Positions 11,788 to 22,700 of a DNA stretch of 64,000 bases are shown here, in pieces; within the stretch, counting starts at the first letter, position 1, and each line of letters begins with the position of its first letter. A program made the translations under genes and the position numbers. Under the pieces are notes generated by a model. That model saw nothing but the letters and a program-made list of their open reading frames with translations, ran no database searches and was not told where the DNA came from. Source of the DNA: Taxillus chinensis. Lineage: Eukaryota > Streptophyta > Magnoliopsida > Santalales > Loranthaceae. The stretch covers positions 43,786,107 through 43,850,106 of the forward strand of contig CM042091.1 in NCBI GenBank assembly GCA_023512835.1, in the 5' to 3' direction.

Positions 11788-14700
11788 GTGCTCGCTAAGG
11801 CCAACAACCTTGAAACTAAGGCCTTGGTGGACACAGGTGCGACTAACAACTTCATTAAAGTGGAGGAAGCTCGTAGACTGGGGATAGTCTACAAGGAAGA
11901 GAAGGGCTGGATGAAGGTGGTGAACTCCAGTGTCAGTCCAATCCATGGCGTGGCTCGAGGCGTCGAGCTAAGTATCAGCGAGTGGAGAGGCAAGGTGAAT
12001 CTCTCTGTGGTGTCGATGGACGACTATCCTATGGTGTTGGAGATGGAGTTCGTTGACCAGGTGCAGACAATTCCAATTCCTAGCACCAACACAATGTGCA
12101 TCATGGATGAGGGAAAAACGTGCATGGTGAAGGTAATGAGGGAGGAAGAGCTCAAGACGAAGTCTCTTTCGGTGCTCCAACTGTCTAAAGGAGTTAGGCG
12201 ACAGGAGCTAACCTTCATTGCCATGTGAAGGAAAAATGCTCAAGTCTTGGGGAGGAGCCCCCAACCGAAGTGAAGATGGTCCTTGAAGAGTTTGGGGACG
12301 TTATGCCACCCGAACTCCCCAAACAACTTCCGCTGAAGCGAGAGGTGGACCACAAGATCGAGTTAGAGGCCGGTGCATGGCCTACTACTGTGGTGCCCTA
12401 TCGAATATCACCACTAGAGTTGGAGGAACTTCGAAAACAATTGAAGGACTTATTGGATGCCGGGTTCATTCGGCCATCCAAAACGCCATTTGGAGCGCCG
12501 GTGTTGTTCCAAAAGAAGCATGATGGGTTGAAACGGCTATGCATTAACTATAGGGCACCAAACAAGATAACAGTGAAGAACAGCTATCCCATCCCACTCA
12601 TATCCGACCTATTTGATCAACTTGGTGCTGCGAGATGATTCTCAAAACTAGACTTGTGGTCGGGATATTGGCAAGTGCGGATAGCCGAAGGTGATGAGGC
12701 AAAGACGGCATGCGTCACAAGATATGGCTCTTACGAGTTCTTGGTGATGCCCTTTGGCCTCACAAACGCCCCTGCCACATTTTGTATGTTGATGAACCGG
12801 ATCTTCTAACCATACTTGGATAGATTCGTCGTGGTGTACCTTGATGACATTGTCGTCTATAGCAAAACCTTGGAGGAACACAAGGCATACTTATGGCGGG
12901 TTTTTCAAATCTTAAGGCAGAATCAACTATTTGTGAAGAAGGAAAAATGTGACTTTGCGAAGAAGGAGGTACCCTTTTTGGGTCACATCATTGGCAACGG
13001 CAAATTAAAGATGGATAACAAGAAAGTGTTAGCTATTAAGGAATGGGAGACGCCCAAGAAAGTTCCGGAGATGCGTTCCTTCCTTGGCTTGGTTAACTAC
13101 TATAGAAGATTCATCCGCGGCTATTTCCACATTGCCGCACCCTTGACGGAACTGTTGAAAAAGAACAAGACTTGGGTGTGGGATGATGCTTGCCGAGAGG
13201 CATTCAAGAAGTTGAAGCAAGCTGTGACAAACGGACCGGTGATGGCACTGCCGGACCATACAAAGCCTTATAAAGTTCACATGGATGCTTCAGACTTTGC
13301 CATCGGTGGAGTTCTAATGCAGGAGGGGCATCTTGTGGCATATGAAAGCCGAAAACTCAATGGCACCGAACGGAGGTACGCGGTGCATGAAAAGGAGATG
13401 ACGGCAGTTATGCATTGCCTTCGGGTGTGGAGGCATTACTTGCTAGGGTCCAAGTTCGTGGTGAAGACGGACAACATTGCTACGAGTTATTTCCTAACTC
13501 AAAGGAACTGAACTCCGTAGCAAGCACTGTGGCAAGGACTCCTAGCGGAATTCGACTTTATGCTCGAGTACAAATCGAGCATAAGTAATGTGGTGGCTGA
13601 TGCACTAAGTCAGAAGGCGAAACTTGCAGCCATTATCTAACCACAATTCCCCCCGGTGGACAAACTGAAGGAAGGAATGGAGCACGATCCATTAGCCAAG
13701 TCCTTGATGGAAAGCGTCAAGGCTGGGAAGACGTGACGATTTTGGCTAAGGGATAACTTGCTCCATACTCGAGGGGAATGGGTGTATGTTCCCAAATGGG
13801 AAAGTTTGAGGAGAGATACCCTCAAAGAAAGTCATGAATCTCGGTGGTCTGGCCATCCCGGAGTCGATCATATCTTGGCGTTGGTGGAAAGGAGCTACTA
13901 TTGGCCTCAACTTTACGAGGACGTCTAAGTGTACGTGCGGAATTGTCTTGTGTGCCAACAAGACAAGATAGAGAATCGGCAACCGGCGGGATTGTTGGAG
14001 CCGTTGCCTACTGCAGAAAGACTTTGGGAAAGTGTTTCGATGGACTTCATTGTTTGTCTCCCAAGATCCGAAGGATGCGGTACGATCATTGTGGTGGTCG
14101 ACTGATTCTCTAAGTATGAAGTTTTCATTCCAGCTCCGAAGGACTGCACGGCAGATGACACGACCCGACTATTCTTCAAGTACGTGGTGAAGTACTGGAG
14201 CATTCCAAATACAATCGTGAGCGATCGGGACTCACGATTTACTGGACGGTTTTGGACCAAGCTGTTCCGGATAATAGGTTCGGACTTAAACTTTTCAACA
14301 AGTTTCCACCCACAAACAAACGGCCAAACCGAACGTGTCAATGGCTTACTGGAGCTGTATCTGAGGCACTATGTAAGTGCCAATCAAAGAGATTGGGCCA
14401 AGTTGCTGGACATAACCCAATTCTCATACACCTTACAGAAGAGCGAGTCCACGAACGAGAGCCCATTCGAACTCGCAATTGGGCAGCAACCATTGATGCC
14501 CACTTTCATCACTCGGAGCTACACTAGAAAGAGCCCCGCGGCATTCAAGTTTGCAAAAGGATGACATGAACAGACAGATCTGGCTAGGGCATACTTGCAC
14601 AAAGCGGCGAAAAAGATGAAGAAGTGGGCGGATCAACAAAGGATACCATTGGAATTTTAGGAAGGAGACATGGTGATGCTCAAACTCCTTTTGTTCCAAG

Positions 14701-15092
14701 CCAAAGCACTTAGACAGTTACATAAGGGTATGGTGCGTCGCTATGAGGGGCCTTTCAAAGTTTTTAAGAGAGTTGAGAAGGTCTCATACAAACTAGACCT
14801 CCGAACTAGCTTACAAAGGCATCCAGTGTTCCACGTTAGTTTGCTCAATTCTTACCATGAAGACTTGGAAGATACTAGCGGAGAGCGGACAGTGTGGACA
14901 CCAACAGCATCAACAGACAAGACCTATGACAAAGAGATAGAGAAAATCCACTGTCGTAGAGTCGTGCCAAGAAGGGGCATAAATCCAAGCCGAGTGGAGT
15001 ACTACGTCCAATGGAAGAACAGGCCGGTTGAGGAGACAAGCTGGGAGAAGGAAGAGGATCTGGGGCAATTCTCCAAGGATATTGAAGAGTAA
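11788..15092 (+). pseudogene. Galadriel-like Pol: PR-RT-RH-IN-chromodomain, broken
   Basis: The protease active site is ALVDTGATNNF at about 11820-11855. A frame change near 12225 leads into reverse transcriptase with [21 protein letters not shown] and the catalytic box VVYLDDIVVYS. RNase H follows (VHMDASDFAIGGVL, then VVKTDNIATSY), with the spacer end VVADALS. Integrase has an HHCC zinc finger (HPGVDH ... CLVCQQ), a catalytic SMDFIVCLP, VSDRDSRFTG and NGQTERVNG. The C-terminus is a chromodomain (EYYVQWKNRPVEETSWEKEE), which in this family targets integration to marked chromatin. From 12225 the frame is constant, but stops occur at 12636, 12807, 13509, 13638, 13734, 13926, 14109, 14562 and 14658. 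The key catalytic residues are still visible. Confidence 0.9.
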
Positions 15093-15171
15093 TGGGAAGA
15101 AACCGAACGCTACATCTAGTAGTTCGACGGGTTCGAGGAAGCCAAAGACACAACGAGGATGCTACGAAATC

Positions 15172-15567
15172 AAGTGGGGGAGAATGTCACGGACCGGGGC
15201 TTATCCTAGCATACTTAGGCCATTTTGGGATATTTCCCCATTGTAAAGTGTTGTAATCTAGTTATAGAGTGAGTTGTCGAGATTTTAGATTTCAATCATA
15301 TATGATGTCTCTGGTGACATAGCCAGAAAAGTGTTAACATTTATATGTAAGAGAGTGATGTTGTAAAGCTTTCAAGCAATCAATACAATCATTTGTTGCC
15401 TTTGTTCAATCGTTTTTCCGCTAAGCGCTTCCCTACACAATTGCTTTACAACGGATTAATGGGTTCCGATCCAAATGCGACGAGTTAGGCTGACCTAGCG
15501 TTCCTTCGTACGGGTGGGAACTAGGTGCCGTACAGGTTAAGCTGCTATAAAGGCTGACCCCGTGACA
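15172..15567 (+). repeat. Polypurine tract and 3' LTR of the Galadriel-like element
   Basis: The polypurine tract aagtgggggagaa (15172-15184) primes plus-strand DNA and directly abuts the LTR, which begins tgtcacggacc at 15185 and ends gtgaca at 15567. The LTR is collinear with 10075-10456, apart from two small indels and about 30 substitutions. Confidence 0.9.
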
Positions 15568-16799
15568 CTAGAGGGGAGTGAACAAACTCTTTGAAAAATT
15601 CTTCTCTTCTACTTGGCACGACACTAGTACTGATTGAAAGATGAAATCAATGCGAAAGACAATCAGATATAGTGGAAGTATTTTATTTTATTATCAACTG
15701 ATAATTACAACAAAATGCAAAGCAGATAAAGCTGTTTGTATAAATTTTTTATCTACTAAAGAAGTATCTCTCTTTGTTTACAATAGCACTTTAAGACTTT
15801 TGTTTTTATATTCTTAACTCATACTCTAGCACGGATAATTCAAATTCTAAGCACACTTTTACAAGTATCCGTGACTGTATATTTATGTACATCCTTTAAG
15901 CAAACTTCTTGGAACTTAAACTTGTTTCCCGGGTGATGAGCTATATTGATGATCTTCTCTTTAGAAAGTTTCTCTCCTTTAAATGCTGATGATGTGGGAC
16001 TTGAGATATTGGAAGCATGAGCGTATTGAATTCGCTTTGCATAGTTCTAATTTCATTAAAGGTTTTGTCCATACATCTGAGTGATCCACGTGTAAGATTA
16101 TATAAATGTGTTCAATGAATCTTATCTTACATCGGGACACAGTGAGTTGTTTGGGTTTTAATATGTTGATTTGACTTTGTCAGTAATTGGAACAATATCT
16201 TCTTATTCCGGAATATGAAGACTAATTTGGAGCTAATGGAAGACTCAGATGTTTATTCCGCATCAAGGTTCCTTACTCTGTGTCTTTATTTGCTTATTTC
16301 ATGTCAATGAACATTAAGATCCCTTATTCCGTATCAGGGTTCCTTACTCCGTGTCAATGAATACTTAGATCCCTTATTCCGTATCAGTGTTCCTTACTCA
16401 GTGTCAATGAACATACGGATCTCTTATTCTGTATCATCGTTTCTTACTCAGTGTCAATGAACACTTGGATCCCTTATTCCGTATCAACGTTCCTTATTCA
16501 GTGTCAATGAACACTCAGATTCCTTATTCCGCATTAATGTTTCTTACTCTATGTCAATGAAGATTTGGATTCTTTATTTCGCATTAACGCTTCTTACTCT
16601 GTGCTAGTAGAAGACTCAAATGCTTATTTCACATCTTCATTTCCTTACTCCGTGCAAGTGAAAGACTCGGATTCTTATTCTGCGTCTTCATTTCAGCTTA
16701 TCTTATGCAATATATTTAGAGAAAGAGAAACATAGAGATCTCAAATCAAACTATATAGGGTTTCATCTGTATCTTTCAAATTCTGAGTTTGATCCAATA
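15568..16799 (-). mobile_element. Remainder of the copia 5' LTR (split LTR, part 2)
   Basis: This continues the LTR interrupted at 10074, so the whole LTR was about 1.25 kb. The likely outer end is around 16796; on the minus strand it begins ttattggatcaaactc, a degraded form of the usual TGTTGG start. The LTR contains a 50-bp tandem array (16240-16690). The outer end is inferred from this similarity and not from a duplication. Confidence 0.55.
16240..16690. repeat. Tandem array, 50-bp period, about nine degenerate units
   Basis: The word cccttattcc or a close variant starts at 16321, 16371, 16421, 16471, 16521 and 16571, exactly 50 bases apart, with decayed copies on both sides. Each unit is an imperfect doublet: (c)ccttattccgtatca followed by tccttactccgtgtcaatga. 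The array therefore grew from a half-unit of about 20-25 bases that duplicated first. It lies inside the copia LTR. Confidence 0.9.
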
Positions 16800-16842
16800 A
16801 TTAACATTAAAAGAAAACTTGAGATTTAACTTAACTAAGGCG

Positions 16843-18698
16843 TTTTTTGTATTTTAATGACTTAAAATAAGAATTTTATTGAAAAAAAGGAAGCTTAATT
16901 AAATAGGATTACTTGCTGGGCAAGAAATCAGTGTTTTAATGCAATTGGAGGTCTTATAAGACGTGAGGAGAAACTCTATAAATAGGGGCCTCGTACTAAG
17001 AGAGTTAATTGTTGATTCTTTGTGCTTTGGAGAGCCTTAACTGTATGGGAAACGAAAAAGGAGAGAGAAAGGCGAAAGCTCGAAGCTTTAAGGCGTTTTC
17101 AAGTTTCGGCAAGGTAATCTGTCTTTTAAAATATTCGAGTAGGTGTTTTTATCCTTTTTACATCTCTCCTAGGGTCCTATGACTTAGGTTTGGCCTCGAT
17201 TAGAGATTTGAACAGAGAACGAATGATTTTGCGTGTATCTAAGATAGAGAACCTAAATAAAGATTTTTGACGTTCAAAGTTGATGTTGAGGATTTAGAAA
17301 TCGTTTTAGAGTGGATTCTTCGTATGATAGAACTGTATGAATAGTTCAGTTGGTGAATAGTATTGGTCGGGTGAAGCTAATTTTTATACCGATGAAATAT
17401 ACGTGGAATTTCTATAAACTTCTCTCCGGTTGGATGAAATTTGAGGTGGTCGGGTGAACAGTAAGTGGTCAGGTGAAGCAAATTTTTCTACTGATGGAAT
17501 ATACGTGATATTTCAATAAACTTTTCTTTCTAGTCGGATGAAATCTGAGGTAGTTGGGTGAACAGTAACGTGGTCAGATGATTTGTTTAATATTTTTATT
17601 AGATAATCAGTTAAAAACCCTTCAAAATGAGAGGTATTATAAGCAAATTGGAGTTCTGTAGAATTAGTTATGATTTTTCAAAGTTGGAACAAAATTTACA
17701 TTATTTTATCAACCTGTTTTTGCTTCTTTTAATATGTTAATGGGAGCTTAAGCTTGAATCCTTTAGAGGAAAACTCTAATGATTGTTTAGGGATTGTAGT
17801 ATACCTTTTATTATTATAATTGAGGTGCATATACTTATTCTTATGTTGAAAATTTGTTCATGATGATTATACACTGGTGTGGTTATATTAGGGATGTTGT
17901 GTTAATTGTTTAATGGTAAGGCTTATGTATTATGGGATGAATATGATAACTCATGATATGATTGTTTAAGATGTTATTATGTTGTGGTGCACATGAATAC
18001 ATAGTTTGTGTGTACCGGGCTCGATAAGCTGACAGTTTGGTTTGCATCCCTCTGTCATCGGGATATGGTTTGATAAGCCAATAGTTTGGCTTACAAGCCT
18101 TTATCACTATGGGATGGATGTTGGATATGGTTACCTGTGTGGCGGTATGATAGATATAGTTGCATGTGTGGTAGTTTGTATTCTGGTTTGTATTGTTGTG
18201 TGCCACATTAACATCTAATAACTTTTACTACACATGTACACATGTACACAAATCATATAGTATTAGTAGTTCATTGTTAAGGGCTGGTGAGGAGTGGTAG
18301 TTTACCTACTGAGCTTTATGCTCACCTCTACTTGTTGATTTGTTTTCTCCAGGTGTTGACAGGAGCTAGCAATGGATTGCGCTACTCAGTGGAGTATTTA
18401 TTTGATGTATGAATTTTGCTAAATGTTATTTTTATCGGATCGTATTCCCGGGCAAGGGTCCATGGATAGTTGTAAGAATTATTGGGTTTATGTAATGATT
18501 TTTATAATATACTTATAATAGTTGTTTGGCATTTAGAAAAGTATTTTTATACCCTTGATGTATGTTTATACAATGAATTTGGACAGCACCCGCTTTGTAT
18601 GTCTCTTATAGGAGCTTGTTACTAACCCCTTGATCATTCGGCTGCAGGTGAGGAAGTCATATGTGCGGTTTTGGTTATCTGGATTTGAGGAAGTGACA
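16843..18698 (+). mobile_element. Gypsy-type LTR remnant, plus orientation
   Basis: A TATA box (ctataaatag, 16976-16985) is followed by a leader-like stretch. At 18300-18352 comes the module acctactgagc...ctacttgttg...ctccag|gtg, shared with the other gypsy LTRs here. At 18447-18475 is a cccgggcaagggtccatgga module, and the end is aagtgaca at 18698. The left boundary is not resolved, and no internal domain or duplication was found. It is probably a solo or truncated LTR of a Tekay-related family. Confidence 0.5.
17365..17590. repeat. Direct repeat of about 105 bp (two copies plus a partial third)
   Basis: Blocks that begin ggtcgggtgaagc (17365) and ggtcaggtgaagc (17467), and that end tgaacagtaa, are about 80% alike. 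A third copy begins at 17572 but stops after a few bases. The repeat sits within the gypsy-type LTR remnant. Confidence 0.75.
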
Positions 18699-19113
18699 AG
18701 TATGATGCACATTGGGTTAGTTGTTGTAAAGACCCGTATTTGGGTAAGGCTGAGAGATAGTCTTTCTCTGTTGCTAAAAATATCTGGACAATATTGTGTT
18801 CGTCAATGTGAGCATTTTGACTATAATTGGGCCCAATTCCGGGTCGGGGTCCCGAGTGGCCCGATTGGTGACTTTTCGGGATTTATTGGTTGACCTTGTG
18901 TTTGAGCGGTCAATTGGGTTGGAAAATATCCGGATAGTGATGTGGTCGTCATTTTGAGCGTTTTGACTGTACTTGGGCTCAATTTGGAGTTTGTGACCTC
19001 GGGAGGTCAATTAATATTTTTGGGATTTATTAATAAAAGAAAATACAAAAATATAAATAAGAAGAGAATAAGAGCTTCCACATTACGTTTCATTGTTCAT
19101 GCGTTGGAGAGCT

Positions 19114-19155
<42 letters not shown>

Positions 19156-19494
19156 CTTGGAGCCTTCGCTTTGGAGCGTTTTAAGCTTGTTCGATCGTCG
19201 AGAATCATTCCAGGTATGTGTTCCCTTGATTCTTCACCCTTTCTTTGCTGTTTCATTGGATTAACATGTAAGAATTAGATGAAATCATGAAAATTCGTGA
19301 TGAACCCTAAGAATTGGGGAAAAATGGAAATTGAGCATGAAACCTAGATGATTTAGGTTGTTTGGTAGCCTAATGTGGCTAGATGATGTTAGAAACCATT
19401 CATAGGAATGAATTGTTGCTTAAAAATGGAGATTTAACGAGTATAATTGGGTTTTGGGATGAAATCGAGAAGAACACAGTTGGTAGTTCGCGAC

Positions 19495-19625
19495 TGGGGA
19501 ATTGCTCGAGGCTAGCTTCGAGCAGAGTGTCGAGTAGAGCCTCGAGCAGGGAGTCTCGAGCATGTTGCTCGAGCTTAGAGTGTCGAGCAGCGTCGAGCAA
19601 GGTGTCTCGAGCAGTTAGACAGTGC
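19495..19625. repeat. tcgagcag minisatellite inside the solo LTR
   Basis: The word tcgagca recurs about ten times at irregular spacing of 9-16 bases. The same position in the family member at 26468-28510 holds a decayed version (27680-27790). In the element at 42501-59226 the position holds an unrelated ccggacta repeat. Confidence 0.8.
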
Positions 19626-19660
19626 AGTTGCAGTGTATGTTGACCAGGGTGCCTAGACCC

Positions 19661-19731
19661 ATTTACATTGTAACCATTATGCATATCCGCGTATCCACAT
19701 TTAAGTACTATACTTAAGTTACAATGTAAAT
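19661..19731. other. Conserved LTR hairpin
   Basis: The 14-base arms atttacattgtaac (19661-19674) and gttacaatgtaaat (19718-19731) are perfect inverted complements. Inside the loop is a second inverted pair, ttaagta / tacttaa (19701-19707 and 19711-19717). Equivalent structures occur at 27587-27639 and 57974-58025, with one arm left at 43627-43640. Confidence 0.8.
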
Positions 19732-20921
19732 AACGAAATACCCTCCATTTGGATTCAAAGAAAAATACTAGAAAAATAAATTCTCACTCCTTCAAAATGT
19801 GAAAATTGGGATTTAATGCAAAATCTCGGAAAAATCTAGTTTTTCGTAGAGGTGAATTTTTGGAAAGTGGGGTTAGACATCTTAGAGAAATCCCCAAAAA
19901 TCAGATTATCTTAGTTTTGATATGGAGAACCAATGTCGGGACTTTTTATTTCAAGAAAACAACTCCTATGGGTATCTTCTTCCTTGGTCAAGGAATGATG
20001 ATCGATTTGTGAAGACTGGCTTCAGTTATAAAGGGAGTATGGAACCTTAATGCCATATTAATGTTGGTATGTTGGTTTGAGGAATTGGGGCTTGTTGGGT
20101 TCTCACCGTGAAGCACAGATGATGCTATGTGGTTAACGGGGCAGGCATATGCGCTGATGGTAGGTCTGCGTGGCACTGTGGTCGGGCATATTGCGCTATG
20201 GCCGTGGCAGGCATATGCGTTGATGATAGGCCTGTGTGGCACTGTGTCCGGGCATATAGCGCTGTGGTAGGGCTGAGTGCCTGTTGAGGATCGTGTTGAG
20301 CCGTTGAGCTCGTGGAGCTAGGGCTGAGTGCCCTGAGCTGGGATCCCGTGGAGGATCGTGGACAAGCTATCCTGTGTGGGTAGGCTGGGTTCTGATGTTT
20401 GTTTGTAGGCTAAGTCTTGATGATTGTGCACACTACATAGTGCACGAGTACACATAGTATGTAGTATAGACTTGTATGTTTGCATGATGTGGAGTATTGG
20501 GGTCACCTACTAAGCTTGTCGCTTACCCCTACTTGTTGTTTACCTTTTTCAGGTGTGACCCGAGACTAGTTGAGGACTTTCTTCCAGGTAGACGTGCCCA
20601 TTACTCTGATGTATGATAAAATGTTGTATTCTGTATTGTTGTGTCTTGTATCCCGAACATGGGTCCGTGGATAGTTGTATTTGCATACTATTTGTGATGT
20701 AATATTTGTATGACTGTTTGACTTATTGTATGCATGATGATATATGGGAAAGTACATGATTACCCTTGATGTATGACTGTATAGGGTTGCATGATTGAGA
20801 CAACACTCACGGTGTAGTCTCTATTGGCGCTAGTCACCAATCCCTTGACCTTTCGGGTGCGGGCAATGGGAAGTCATGTTTCTGGTTCCGAGTACCCTGA
20901 ATTCGGGGGCGTGACAGTTGT

Positions 20922-21185
20922 CCTCTAACTAGGCAATCCCTCATTGGTTGGTTGGTATTTCTTGGGCATTCGTCGGTTCTTTAATCGAGTTTTAGGGTGG
21001 CTCATCCTCGTCCGCTAACCCTTCATTGTGATAGTCAAGCTGTCGTCCACATCTCTTAAAATTCGGTCTTTCATCAACTAATAAAACACATTGGGGTTGA
21101 TTACCACTTTGTTCGTGATGAAATTGTTGGTAAGAATATTCATCCCACGTTTGTTTCATCAAACATATAGCCTAATCTAGTCTTT
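20922..21185 (+). pseudogene. Ty1/copia RNase H C-terminal remnant
   Basis: Around 21020-21150 the plus strand reads LHCDSQAVVHIS, a stop, NSVFHQ and then KHIGVDYHFVRDEIV. This matches the end of copia RNase H (the usual pattern is a CDNQAA.HIA-like box and a TKHIE.D.HFVR-like box). The solo LTR at 18725-20916 inserted immediately upstream, so earlier pol may once have continued leftwards. No LTR is recognised downstream. The remnant is small and decayed. Confidence 0.65.
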
Positions 21186-21189
21186 GTTT

Positions 21190-22357
21190 ATAATTGGTTT
21201 AGAGGCGTGCGGAAAATATTAGGCAACGAAAATGAAAATTAAAAGTGCTTGAAAATGAGAAAACTTATATCAAAACTTAAATACTAGGTATAAGGTTTAA
21301 TACTGGAATAATACTCTACATATATATATTTTAAGTTTATTTCAATTCTACTGCCGAAAGAGAATTTCATACAAATCATTTATACATGTCTTAACTCACT
21401 TTATGAGTTATATAAATTTTAAAAAGACACAAATATATTACAAAAATATATCATTTGGCTCTCAAACATGATATCCTAAGGTAACAATTTAGAACTTAAT
21501 GCACCAGCTTGAGGGATAGTAAAAATTATATTTATGAAGTAAATCTTTATTTTTAAGTAGGTTATTTTCACGACGTCAGATTTTCCTTAGCAATTTGTTA
21601 ACCCATCCTTATCAGCCGGTTAGTGGGGGAAAAGCTCATATATCTCGTGGATGTAACATGAACCCATACGAGAATATAAAGTGGGAATTGCAGTTTTTAT
21701 GGCCACTGAAACCGGGAACCGAGTCATCACTAAGGAAATGTTGTACTCATATCAGCATATCTCTATTCTCTACGTGTGATTGCAATAGGTAAACTAGAGC
21801 GAAATAGTTTGGTCCCAAATAATGGGTTCACTTTTGTTTTCGTAGTTTTGGGAAGGCAAAGAAAGGAGGTATATACTTGCTGTCAAGTAAGCAAAACAAA
21901 ATAACAAAGCTAGAGAAGCAAATTTTATTATACCCAAATCGCACGCCCATGGGGCACGTTCAGAGATTTTTTTTTTTAAGATACCAGAGAGAATTTTTAG
22001 GACGATGTTATTATTTATGTTGTTGAATAGATAAAAGGTAAATTTTACAAAGGAAACGAGGGAAGGAGAGTATTGTTGTAAATTTTAAAAAGTATTATTT
22101 ATATTATTACCAAAAATAGCCGGGTAAATCCGTAAATTGAGGAGCCTGACGTCACTCACCCCGGTTGACAAGTTTTAAATGCGGCAAAACCGGGTACGCT
22201 ATTAACTAGCAGTTTCTGCAAATGTTAGGGGCGGGAAGGAGAAGCAACTGAAACAACTTCTTTACTTGTCTGATTTTTTCGATTACTTTCATTAAAACCC
22301 ACTTTCTCTCTCTAAAGCACTCACATCACATTACCACCATGGATGGCCCCTAGTTTT
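21190..22357. other. Intergenic region upstream of the PCO gene
   Basis: AT-rich to 21,550 and then mixed. No domain is recognised in the short frames. The last few hundred bases (about 22,200 onward) probably hold the promoter of the cysteine oxidase gene; I could not fix a TATA box or a hypoxia-response element with confidence. Confidence 0.4.
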
Positions 22358-22359
22358 AC

Positions 22360-22700
22360 TTCTCTCTCTCTCTCTCTCTCCCGCTCACACCCACACACTA
22401 TCTCATCTCATATATTCCTATACGACTTTTCAACTCCCCTCACATCCTATGTAACACCACCAAAATCTTCAATTATCTGCCTTAAGAAAATCCTTTGGCT
22501 TTCCTAGAACCAATAATTGTTTGCCCCCTCTAATCGGGTTGGATTTCACACCGTCAACGGCCAGTTGACCTCAATCCGGTTCGGTGTGTGTCAGTGCCTT
22601 CGGATCTTTATAAACAGAACAGAACAGATACCAGGCGTTACATTGAAATGTGTAGAATCGACCTGCACTACAGCGATTGGTTTGGTTTGTCGTCGACCCC
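22360..22700 (+). promoter_or_regulatory. Probable 5' leader of the PCO gene, with (TC)n tract
   Basis: A (TC)n run at about 22360-22381 is followed by pyrimidine-rich sequence and then the first in-frame ATG at 22701. An earlier ATG at 22339 opens a reading frame that closes within four codons (atggatggcccctag), a possible short upstream ORF if it is transcribed. The extent of the leader is inferred. Confidence 0.4.

Larger units (their letters stand above)
10075..15567 (+). mobile_element. Ty3/gypsy chromovirus, Galadriel-like, complete but defective
   Basis: The 5,493-bp element has two LTRs of about 382 bp (TGT...ACA), an initiator-Met-tRNA primer-binding site and gag. Pol follows in the order protease, reverse transcriptase, RNase H, integrase, chromodomain, and then a polypurine tract. 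It inserted 21 bp from the inner end of a copia LTR; ctag flanks it on both sides (10071-10074 and 15568-15571). I count by eye about 30 differences between the LTRs, mostly transitions (roughly 8%), so the insertion is not recent. Gag and the C-terminal chromodomain resemble the Galadriel/Monkey lineage. Several in-frame stops and a gag-pol frame change leave it non-autonomous. Confidence 0.9.
18725..20916 (+). mobile_element. Solo LTR, Tekay-like family A
   Basis: This 2,192-bp LTR begins tgtaaagacccgtatttggg and ends gggggcgtgaca. It is flanked by a perfect 5-bp duplication, gttgt (18720-18724 and 20917-20921), with no internal sequence, which is the mark of LTR-LTR recombination. It contains a (GA)n tract (19115-19152), a tcgagcag-type minisatellite (19495-19625), a hairpin (19661-19731) and the pyrimidine-tract module (20527-20552). 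The LTRs at 26468-28510 and those of the 42501-59226 element belong to the same broad family. Confidence 0.9.

Noticed and set aside
16240..16690. CRISPR-like regularly spaced repeat
   Set aside because: The units are contiguous with no unique spacers, decay gradually, and lie in a plant LTR.
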